From positions 5,084,001-5,148,000 of the forward strand of contig NC_092409.1 of the NCBI RefSeq assembly GCF_009017415.1: a DNA stretch of 64,000 nucleotides. The letters run 5' to 3'. This DNA is from Aspergillus flavus (taxonomy: Eukaryota; Ascomycota; Eurotiomycetes; Eurotiales; Aspergillaceae). The notes under the pieces are model-generated. The model saw only the letters and a program-made list of their open reading frames with translations, made no database searches and was not told the origin of the DNA. Below, one piece after another: positions 24,489 to 34,500 of the stretch. Each line of letters opens with the position of its first letter. Position 1 is the stretch's first letter. A program made the position numbers and the translations under genes.

Positions 24489-25218
24489 TCAGTGGGCGAG
24501 GTTTTCTAGGCCTGCCGCAAAAAAGGCATATCCATCAAGACCGGTCGTCTGTCGGACGCCGTCGGAGCCCAGTGCCATTTCATCTTCGAAAATGATGTAG
24601 GGAAATAGGATGGTCGAGTCTTACCATCTAGAATATGGATTTGAAATGATAAGCACTTAAGAGTGCATTACTGGCCACCTGCTGAAACCTTTTGACCGTC
24701 AGCATACAATCACACATGTGCGAATAAGAGATCAAACAGATAGATGAGGTAGCAGATCAGAAATGTGCCATAAGTGTTATCGCCAACAACCCGAAGGTCT
24801 CAGTCGGTAATTTCCAGCGTATATGTTGTTGTGAAGCATCATGCTAGACGGGGTGAAACAAAAAGGAGTCGGTACGTACCATTGGTGGAAGTCAAGATCG
24901 GCTTCCCTGGTTTTCGCATGTCATTTAATTGTTAGTCCTGCGGCACATCAAGTCAGCAATGTGCTTTCGTATTGAAATGCAAGCGAGCAGAAAGCTTTCT
25001 TTGCAAGCAGATCAGACTGACGTGCAAAACCGAGTTTTCATGCCAAATAGGTCAAAGACTCTAGTTTGTAAATGGTTGTAGGTTACATCATGATGGAAGA
25101 TGTGGAAGAAAATAAGAATAGACAAAAGTCAGACAAGAGTGAACTTACCAAACAGAGTATCCCTGCGACACAAGTTGCTAGTGATTAGTTCACGCTCAGT
25201 ATGAGCATATGAAATCAT
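24489..25218 (-). other. Candidate 75-residue spliced ORF
   Basis: Exons 25218-25149, 24906-24880 (27 nt) and 24619-24489 join in phase from an ATG to a TGA. Donors are GTAAGT and GTACGT. The product would begin MISYAHTEREL and end in AFFAAGLENLAH. Introns of about 240-260 nt and a 27-nt internal exon are unusual here, so the support is weak; the segment might equally be part of a noncoding spliced RNA. Confidence 0.15.
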
Positions 25219-25869
25219 TGAGCAATTATATTTGTTTGTTTATACTAGGTCTGATGGAAGTTGCAGCCCAACCATTTCAGGTGAACAGCCATCAGCCAGG
25301 ATTGTTGTTGTTGCTGTTGTGTGGGAAGGTGAAGTTTCTAAAAGGAAAAAGAAAAAGCGTGTCGAACTTTTTCAAGCTGCTCTCGCACCGGAGCTAACTT
25401 TACCGAGGCCTAATCCGGTTAGCCGGGAGCGAGTCACGGGATGTGAGTAGGTAATGGCTTAGATAAGCTCAGCCGTTCCAGTCAGCTGACCTGAAAAAAA
25501 GGGTGCGATCGACGGAGGAAAGAAACCCGAACAAGAACGAGAGGATTGCTTCACAGAACGGCCGAGACTCGAATAGTTCAATAATAGTTTGACGTGGGCG
25601 ATCAAAAATTGTCGCGTCTGCTGACCAGGAGATATCCACTTCCGGCTATAGGTTTAATTTGCGCGACACGACAACGCAGACCAGAGCTATCAGTTTTTGC
25701 GGCATTTCTTTGGGCAATAATGATAATATGGTTTCAATCGCATTGTGTTGCTGATAAGAGATCTGACCTGGCACATGGTACGTTACATACCGAGGACCAG
25801 TACGGAGTATTGAATCATTGATATCATTCATGTCATTGATATCATAAAATTGGAGATCCAAGAATCGTA

Positions 25870-26057
25870 CTGTGTAGTCCGATCGACTTGTTAGTACTCC
25901 GTACGTAGTAAGTAGTTCTATTAGTACGTACCTGTTCTTTACTGCGGGGGGAATCGGAGGCGGACAAGAATAAAACAGGGAAAAGCCGGGAGAGCAAGAG
26001 AGCGGCGGGGACTGCGGGGGAGAATTGAAAGATGACGAAAACCACCAGATACCGCAT
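25870..26057 (-). other. Candidate small exon with a textbook intron, divergent from fbp
   Basis: An ATG at 26057 opens 42 codons with a hydrophobic, signal-like start (MRYLVVFVIFQFSPAV), ending exactly at a CAG/GTACGT donor (25932/25931). The 62-nt intron has TACTAAC and ends ACACAG at 25870. Spliced in phase, the frame closes after 13 more codons, giving 55 residues. The splice signals are among the best in the window, yet the exon overlaps the CGG-N7-CGG regulatory site, so this may be a divergent promoter transcript rather than a protein gene. Confidence 0.25.
25945..25957. promoter_or_regulatory. CGG-N7-CGG site (AcuK/AcuM type) with CreA-like G-rich boxes
   Basis: CGG, seven bases, CGG on the plus strand (CCG-N7-CCG on the minus) 520 bases before the bisphosphatase ATG. 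This is the site reported for the zinc-cluster pair AcuK/AcuM that induces gluconeogenic genes in Aspergillus. GCGGGG boxes fitting the CreA repressor consensus occur in the same site and again near 26005-26025. Both fit the gene; binding is inferred. Confidence 0.55.
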
Positions 26058-26476
26058 TGCGTCAATGGAACCCGTATTGTCAGTGACCCTGACGTTCTCC
26101 TTACTCAACTTGGGCTCCACCGGCAAAATATTATTGCTCCTATGACCCTTTGCACGATGATCTTAAGATGCGATGATACTATATATACTTACTCTCTCGA
26201 CGGAGTACTCTTGGTATCTTCGAGTTTAGTGTATCCTATCTTACGTACTTGAATCCGACATAAAACAAATCCCTCCCCCCTCCTCACTTGTCAACCCGGC
26301 CATTATCACCTCACATCCATTGGTGCCCTAGCCTTCCTGCTTTCTCCGCTGAACCGAGGTTGCGCATTACTTTAAACCGGTCCATTGCGCCCCAGAACCA
26401 CTTGATCTCCCCTCCTGAACAATCTGCGCATATCCTCTCTGTGCTGAAGCATCCCAAATCAACATCAATCATCATC

Positions 26477-27620
26477 ATGTCTGGACACGAGAACAACGGT
26501 GCTCCCCCCGTGGGACAGGAGAAGATCAACACCGACATCGTCACCCTCACAAGGTTTCTGACAGAAGAACAAACCAAGGTGCCAGAAGCCACTGGTGACT
26601 TCACGTATGTTCAAGCCCATTGCCCCAGTAGAATCAACATTGGAAATAGGAACTAACCTTTTCATGATCACCCCCTCCAGACTCCTCTGCCACGCTCTTC
26701 AGTTCTCCTTCAAGTCCATCGCCTACTATATCCGTCGCGCATCCTTAATCAACCTGACAGGACTGGCGGGTTCCTCAAACACCACAGGCGATGACCAGAA
26801 GAAGCTCGACGTAATCGGCAATGATATCTTCATCTCCGCCATGCGCGGCTCAGGTAAATGCCGTATCCTCGTCTCGGAAGAAGAAGAAGAAGCCATCATC
26901 TTCGACGAGCACCCCTACGCCCGCTACGCAGTCGTCTGCGACCCCATCGACGGATCCTCCAACCTGGACGCTGGCGTCTCGGTAGGAACCATCTTCGGCA
27001 TCTTCAAGCTGCCCGACTCCGTCCTGGGTCCCGAGAACAAGGTCTCCCCCAAGGATCTCCTCCTCCCCGGTACTGAGATGGTCGCCTCCGGTTTCACCAT
27101 GTACGGTGCCTCCGCCCAACTCGTCATCACCATGCGCAATGGCGGCGTCAACGGCTTCACCCTGGAGAACTCCCTGGGTGAATTCATCCTCACTCACCCC
27201 AACATGACCCTCCCCGCCAAGCGCGCCATCTACTCCGTCAACGAGGGTAACAGCAGCTACTGGGAGGAGTGGACCAACGCTTACTTCCACTCGCTGAAGT
27301 TCCCCCCCGAGGGCCAGAAGCCTTACAGTGCTCGCTACATTGGTAGCATGGTGGCTGATGCTTACCGGACACTGCTCTACGGTGGTGTCTTCGCTTACCC
27401 GGCCGACAAGAAGGCCCCCAAGGGTAAGCTGCGTATTTTGTACGAATGCGCGCCCATGGCTATGCTGTTTGAAAACGCCGGTGGTCTCGCTGTGAACTCC
27501 CGCATGGAGCGCCTTCTGGGCGTTGTCCCGGAGCACATTCACGACAAGAGTGGTGTGTTCCTCGGCTCGAAGGATGAAGTACAGAAGATCATCGACACAT
27601 ATAACAAGTACAAGAAATAA
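26477..27620 (+). CDS. acuG: Fructose-1,6-bisphosphatase
   Basis: Two exons (26477-26604, 26681-27620) encode 355 residues, normal for fungal FBPase. It removes the 1-phosphate from fructose 1,6-bisphosphate in the cytosol, the committed step of gluconeogenesis. Visible motifs: the metal site CDPIDGSSNLD (about 129-139), upstream EEEEEAIIFDEHPYARYAVV, substrate-binding YSARYIGSMVADAYRTLLYG, and KLRILYECAPMAMLFENAGG with the catalytic Glu region. Codons are strongly C-ending, indicating high expression. In A. nidulans the gene is acuG, needed for growth on acetate; it is controlled by AcuK/AcuM and glucose repression, matching the upstream sites. AATAAA signals follow at 27746 and 27758. Confidence 0.96.
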
Positions 27621-28260
27621 ACTGGAAATATATCGGCCCATATGTGGCCGGCTTATACCCGTGAGAGGCCTGGAGATTCCACCACGGGATGGTATTTAAT
27701 GAGGATGGTCATGGGTATTTAATGTATGAAAAGCGTCCTAAACTAAATAAATTTTGAAATAAACATTTGAAAATTCATATAACTGTGCATTCTTTCTCGG
27801 GTTGATATCCCTGGTCGAATAACCTTGTGTTCCATTTGCCAACGCCAGGTATATTTATAGAGCGCGGATATGTATCTAACCTACTCCGTTGATCGGCACT
27901 CACACAAACTTTATAATTTCATAAGGGGGTTAAATGTTCCTGACTCTAATTTATTACCAGTTAGATAGCAACAGTAGTACTTGTTGGACATATATTCCAG
28001 CACAAGGGACTGTTAACGTTCGTTTTTTAGTTCAGAGAAAATATGACTATTCACACAGCACCCCAACAATACAGGCATATTTCAAATGGGTAGGATTATA
28101 AGTCTCTAAGTTTACAAATGCATCGGTGGTTTAGGAGCGCAGGAGAGATCAGATATGGACAAGCTAATTGATGTCTAGAATTTAATTGATTCCCACAGGG
28201 AACTAAAGTACATATATTCCAAAATCAAAGGAAGGAAAAGAACGGACCAAGACGCTCAAA
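27621..28260. other. Convergent 3' region, bisphosphatase and V-ATPase subunit a
   Basis: About 640 AT-rich bases with two AATAAA hexamers (27746-27751, 27758-27763) suited to the bisphosphatase transcript. No gene is visible. Confidence 0.55.
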
Positions 28261-31031
28261 TCAGTCAACGGGATCCTCTTCGAGGAGCGCCTTGAAGCTG
28301 AAGGGAGCAAATGGTATACCCTCGCCCATGAAATGCTTGCTCATAGCCTCGACCCAGTGCAGACGAAGCGAATGGAGCATAGCGCTAGTTCCCTCCATGA
28401 CACAGAGAATGGCGATTGTCAGAGTGAACCACAAGTAGAAGGTGACGACAATCATAATTACACGAAGGGTGGGGTTTTCCTGCTCGAAAGCACCTCCAAG
28501 AGTCATAGTCCACAAAACGATCGAAAGCTGCTGATGGGCCAGAGAAAGAGCCCACAGACGCAGGTAGGATGCAGTGTGGGAAATACAATTCAGACAGAAT
28601 TCAATGGTATGAATGACCTGATGGATCATGATTTCAGAGAAGTCGAATTCTTCGTGCTCCTCCTCTCCAAGGTCCTGGGCAATCATAGCCACCCCCTCAC
28701 CCTCGCTGGCCATGCTGCCGCGGCCCCCATTGAGTCCGCCATCCATATCGCCATCGTCCTCGAGCGCGCTAACTCTTGACTGTTCTCCAAGACCTCTGTA
28801 TCCATGAGCACGAGCACGGTTATGCTCCCAGCGAAGGTACAACGGCTTGAAGAGGAGCATGACGGGTACTTGCGCGACGGCAAGAAGCAATAGGATGACC
28901 TGAACAGAGCCTTGACCGGGGTACAGTTCCTCCTCAACACTACCAGGGGAGAGGAACATGAAGATGAGCATGTTCAATAAACCTGGGGGTGACTGGCCCC
29001 TGGCTGGCCAGTCCACTGACCACTTATAGATGACAGTAAGGACAAGGTACCCAAAAATAGACTGGAAGAAGATCATTCCCGGGAGGAAGTTGCCGATAAT
29101 ATCAACCTTAGACTTGAAATGGCGCGCGTTGACATACTGCAAGCAAAGAGCATATGTCATCTGTAGATTGGTTAGTTTTTGCGGTGGACAATCGATTGAA
29201 TGGAAGGACTTACGTGAGACCAGCCCAGCAAAATACTCATTTTCATCTTCAAACTGTTCGTAAACAGCAAAGAGTTTTCAGCCTCATGCCAATTCCAGTC
29301 AAGTCCAAAGGGAAACCGATAGTCGCCCTTCAGGGAAGCCTCGACTGCTTGTCCTGGATGAATGATCTCAGGCCACTTCCATTGACTGGAGAAGATTGTG
29401 AACGACTTGGAGAAGATATCATTGTATATAAGACCAGTGTACATAGAGAAAAGACCCATCATTAGCATGATATAACGGCCATAGAATGCCATGTAGGTCA
29501 GTTCATCTAACTTGGTCTTCTGGAGCTTCCTCTCCCAGAAAATCATCGCAGCAGCACACAAAGTCATGAGAGCACCGTGACCAAAGTCACCAAACATGAC
29601 GGCAAACAGGAATGGGAAGGTGACGATCGTGTACAATCCAGGGTTGGCTTCCGAGTACTTCGGGATACCATACGCATTGACAATGGTTTGAAAGGCCTCT
29701 GTGAACTTGTTCGTCCGCACATAGGTAGGGGGTGTCTTGTTAGTTCGGATCTGATTGACAATAGTAGGCACACTTAAGCCAGCACGATCGTTCACATCTT
29801 GCAACGTTGACTTGATCAATGGCAGCGAGTTTGTTGGACACCAGGCCTCCGCAATTAGCGTTTTTCTCGCTTGATCGTAGGAGAATCTGTTGAGTGTATC
29901 ATAGACAGCCTTTTCTTTCCTGACGATGATCATCCAGGCCGCAAGCGAGCGGGCAATCTGTGTAAGTTCCGCATCGAGTGTATTCTTGGTGTTGCGCAAG
30001 ACGTTACCCACATCACTCAAGCGTGTGTTCACCTCATGGATCTGATCACGTCTCAGCTCACTGTTCTCGTCAACGCCGTACAGTGAAGCACCAAGGGATT
30101 CGGATATTTTCCTGATTTTCGCAATGATGTTCTTTCCGTGGGCGAAAATGACAAACACGTTCTTGTGAGACTCCTCGTTGGTCGTAGGGTCAATGATAGC
30201 CTCGGGAATCTCCGACTGATTCATGTACAAGTTACCACGCAGGGTTCTCCATAGAATACGTTCAAAGGCACCGATACGGTCACGTGGAATGACACCCGCG
30301 ACAAACCCAATGTTCATCTCGAGGAAGGATTGTTGACCCTGGGCTTCGCCGTTCTGACCGCGGTGGGACTGCTGTTCGACATCACGAAGGAGAGGAGCTT
30401 CATCGTTATCAAACGATTGCCGTATCTCTTCCGTATGAGTGTGGGCGCGATCGAAGAATCCACCGGCTTCCCTCAGAACCCAACGCCATTCCGTGAGCTC
30501 CACCTCCCGCTTCTTGAGTGTCTCGTAACTATCGTTGAGTGAGGCAATCCTCTGTTCCAAGCTCTCGCTCCGTTCGGCAAGCTCATCAATTTCGGATGCC
30601 AAGGGTGCAGCTAATGTATCGGTGAATTCGGATGAAGACCGCATTGGGATTCCTGCCTTGTCCATCTGAGAATGGAAATAACCTGTAGAGGACAACACAG
30701 CGTTAGTTGCCTTTCGGTCTAAGAACATAGTATTCCATATGGGTAGCCATACGCAGCTGCCGTTCCACATTATCCAGGCGGCGGATCTCTTTGGTAAAGG
30801 TACGTTGAAAAGCATTAGTGTCGGGGTTAAGCTATTTGCAGGTCAATCAACGTCAGCCCGGGTTATTATCGCGCTGCTTTTCCCGGGTTTCGATTTTCGA
30901 CTCACATCTCTAAATTGAACCTGACCGAGTTCTCCCAAGGCACTGACAACTTCTCGTCCGATTTCATTGGCGATATAGAGCTGGGTCAAGCTCATATCCG
31001 ACGAACGGAAGAAGGTATCCTTCGGAGCCAT
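28261..31031 (-). CDS. VPH1: V-type proton ATPase subunit a (Vph1/Stv1)
   Basis: Four exons (31031-30906, 30831-30753, 30682-29214, 29160-28261) encode 857 residues. This is the large membrane subunit of the V0 sector that carries protons across vacuolar and Golgi membranes. The N-terminal cytosolic half (to about 400) has [22 protein letters not shown] and coiled-coil stretches; the C-terminal half has about eight membrane helices. The essential arginine lies in [12 protein letters not shown] (about residue 760). An acidic loop ([19 protein letters not shown]) separates two late helices. There is a single gene copy in the window; whether it is the Vph1 or Stv1 isoform cannot be told. A TCACGTGA palindrome lies about 210 bases upstream. 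Confidence 0.95.
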
Positions 31032-31595
31032 GGTGAAGAGGCTGCCTGGAGCAGGTTCCTTTCACCACAGGGATAAAGACTGCGCAACAGTACCACAGTT
31101 GCGAACGCACTAGGATGGTAAAATAATGATAAGGATGCCAAAGATGGGCGTCGAGGCAGTTGAGTAGAAGCGCCTGAACCACTGAGACCCCTTAGGTGAC
31201 GGTGAGCTACGATTGCGGGAGAGCCGCGTGGCTGTTGTATCACGTGACTACAGAAGACGGTGCTTATCTAATCACCTGTCTATCCCCAGAATATTGTATG
31301 GGGTATGAAAGATTGGCTGCTGAGTAGATGCCATAAAATGCTTTTGTAGTGAATGTCGCTGTGCACTGTGGTATATGTGCATGTGCCTTCAATTCAAGAA
31401 TACCACCCAAAACTTCCACATCAAACAACAACTCAAGAAGAATTATCCCTCCACCAAATCCAACATTATTCATACCGAATGCTCTAGTAGTTACCGATTC
31501 TCATACTGCCACATACCGAACGACCAAGCTTGCTGCAAGTGGTGTATATCTTTTGGATGAGCCATGGATACATGCCCATGCCGTTCCTTTCTAAT
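31032..31595. other. Spacer between VPH1 start and BLM10 end
   Basis: About 565 bases between two minus-strand genes, holding the VPH1 promoter with TCACGTGA and the BLM10 3' flank. No supported gene. Confidence 0.5.
31240..31247. promoter_or_regulatory. TCACGTGA palindrome upstream of VPH1
   Basis: An eight-base palindromic E-box 209-216 bases upstream of the V-ATPase subunit a start codon. bHLH factors bind this core, and the extended GTCACGTGAC form controls lysosomal V-ATPase genes in animals; a similar role here is inference. Confidence 0.5.
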
Positions 31596-34500
31596 CTAAG
31601 CGAAGTAACTCTTCCAAAGCACACCAGAGAGGTCTTCGAGCTGATCTGGAGTGAATGCCTAGACACAATGTTAGCTTATAAAAGATCATTTTCTTTCGAC
31701 GATGAATATCTACCAACCTTCGCATCAATATGCCAAGTATCTTGTCTTGTCTTTTTGAACTCGCTAATAATAGACTTCACACTCGAGCCCACAACGCCTG
31801 GGTCGTTTGCAGCCCGAACGCTCAATGTAGCCAGGGCTTCAGGCATCCACGTGGGCGGCGGGCTATTGTACGGGAATGCTTGGATGAGTGCACCGAGACC
31901 TAAAACTGCACCGTGTCTCGTGATTATGAGTCGAGCATGCTCGGGTGTTGGGGTTCCAGCCCCAGATGAAACAGGGGTTGACAAGCCAGACCGAAGGATT
32001 TTGGGGCGTTTTGGAAGAGGGTTGTCGATCAGGATTTTCGAAAATCGCTGCCTGAACCGGCTAACCATCTCTTCGCGCAGGAACACGGGTGAGCAACGGA
32101 TCATGCCAGACAAGGTGGCTGATGCTCCAGCCCTCACTTCGTGCTGAGGGTCTTCTAGCATGTTCGCCACGCACTCAAAAAGCTTGTCTCTATCAGCGAC
32201 AGAAAGCAGGAATAGACGGCGGAAGTAAATGATCTGAATGTTGATCATAACTCGTAGACGCTGATGCCATGAAGGTGACGTCTGTCCGATGTGAATGAGG
32301 GACTGGATGAACCCAGAGTTCTGCTCAGCGGGGTATGGGATATTGGGTAAATGTCGGAAGACATGATAGGCCAATGATTGGAGCTCTGGATCTTCCTTTA
32401 CGTCCATCATGTGTAGCAGTTGTCCCGTGAACACGTCTGGGAAGAAGGGAACCAACTGCGTGCACTCATACGACGAAAGAGTGGAGTCCAGCCACAGAAG
32501 CACTGTTTTGCACCCTGAAGTATAAGATGATGGCGTCTGCTGACCTGGGATCCTCTCATGCCGCCACTTCTCAATGTCACCGAAGATATCATGTATCATC
32601 TTGGTGAATTCTTCGGTAGGCTGATATGGATATGTACCCACCGATGACGCTGCTTCCTGCGCTGCAAGGAGAGTCTTAACATCGGCGTATGATTCATGAT
32701 ATCGTGTGCGATAGATCGTCGCAATTGTTTGGCCCATCGCCTCGCGGACGCCCTTGTATGGATGATCAAGGTGTGACAGGAAGTCTTGAACGATAGGCTT
32801 TTCGAGTTGGAAATGCCACCCTGCATCTATGATAGTTTGATGGAGCAGATTGATCTTGGAGCTTTCCTTGAAAGCAGCGTTCGTCGACATATCTAGTCGG
32901 AAGCTTGCAAGCCAATCAACCAAGGGCCACGCTCTTCGTGGGTCACGACATTGAAGGATCATATGAAGGAAAGTCGTCCAGTAGCCAGAGTTTTCCGGAG
33001 TGAGTCCATCAGTAAAGATCTTACGCACAATCGGGAAGGCGTATTCCCACACCAATGTCCGTTTCTCCACACTTGTATCGGCAACAGAACTTATAAGAGC
33101 ACCCAGGATCTCCGCAGTAGCTCTGTGTTGGTGCTTATCACTACCGTCTTCGAAAACAGCCTCGATTTCTTCTTGGATGTCCTTGAATGTCGCAGCGGTC
33201 AGCCCATCCCGGAGCATTAACTCGAAGGCATACAGAAGCATCATTGCGCAGGGCATGCGGAACTTGTCAGCAGTAGGGTCCCGTGGCTCTTGTTTCAAGT
33301 ACATGAAAAACTTGTTGAACCATGCTCGATCAAACAATTTTCCCATGTGAGTCCGCACTTTCCACTCGGTTTCGTCATACTCGATGTCGCGCTCAACGTT
33401 TGACTTGTACGCAGGCATGCTCTCGGCCCACACAAGCCATCCAGGGAAGTCATGATCAACATAGTACTCAGCCTCTGGTTTGGCAAAGCTCGATAGATAC
33501 TCCTCCGTCCAACCCTTGTTGTGTCGCTTGGTAGCCACATTAATCTTAGAAGGGAAGTGTTGATGGCCCAGGATGTAATTCTTGTAGTCATGGTTGCAAA
33601 TAGCCCTAACATCAACCATGGTGAATAAGGCGATGAGAGCTTGGGAATACATGCCACGCAATCCCGGATGGTCATCGATAGACCCTTGGGTTACAAGGTC
33701 TATTAGATTCTCACTTGCAACGTAATCAAATCTAAGACCCATGGTGATTACGATGGTGGCTGCTCGGCTGGCGACTTTCCAATGCGATACTCTGGCCAGA
33801 TTTACCAGTTCTTCAGCCAGGTCAGCTTTCTTCTTTTCAATGATGGCTCGCTTGCTGTTGATATTCTTGCGCTTATGCTGGATCTCGTCCTGAACATCCT
33901 TCTTCGGAGCGATCGCCTCAACGATGTTCCGGTCAAGAATGGCCATCCTTTCCATAGCGCGGCCATAGTCCATGATCTGATAAACCACGCCCGAGCAGAT
34001 CTTTTGTACGGAAGGTTTGTCGACTGCACTTGCGTCGATGAAAGTTCTTACCAAGGTGGGGGCATACTTCCAATGGCGGCCTACGGTCTTCGCGACGCTG
34101 CTCAGAAGTAAAGAAAACAATGCACCTTTGATTCGGGCGTGGTCGTTTTCTTTGATGCCTTTCTGCAGAGCCTGAATTAGAGGCGGGATAACAAGAAGGC
34201 GAGCCCCCCACACAGCTTTGAGAGCAGACTCCCCTGCACTTTGAGCATTGCGCCGAGTCTCAGTGTAGAGGGAGACGCAAGATTCTGCGATATCCAGGAG
34301 CAGGATCTCGTCTAGCTGAGACCGCCGTCGAGGTGCTGCATTGTGCCTCAGGCGCTGTAAGTGGTAGACATTGGCTCTGCGAACCAATAACGGACGAGGG
34401 TAGTCTTTGCGGATGCCACTCATTTTGTAGGGATGAATGTCTGCAGCGAGGAGACGCGTTACCCTGTCAAGGACATGAGCAGACCTTTCAATGCCGACGT

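Larger units (their letters stand above)
22775..26476. other. Long gap (3.7 kb) upstream of the bisphosphatase gene
   Basis: No open frame has a recognisable domain. The proximal 470 bases (22775-23240) are probably promoter and leader of the minus-strand coiled-coil gene and contain a 12-base palindrome CCACCCGGGTGG at 23074-23085. Between 23.5 and 26.1 kb the minus strand has several strong splice donors and phase-consistent short exons, listed separately as candidates. The right end is the bisphosphatase promoter. Confidence 0.45.
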
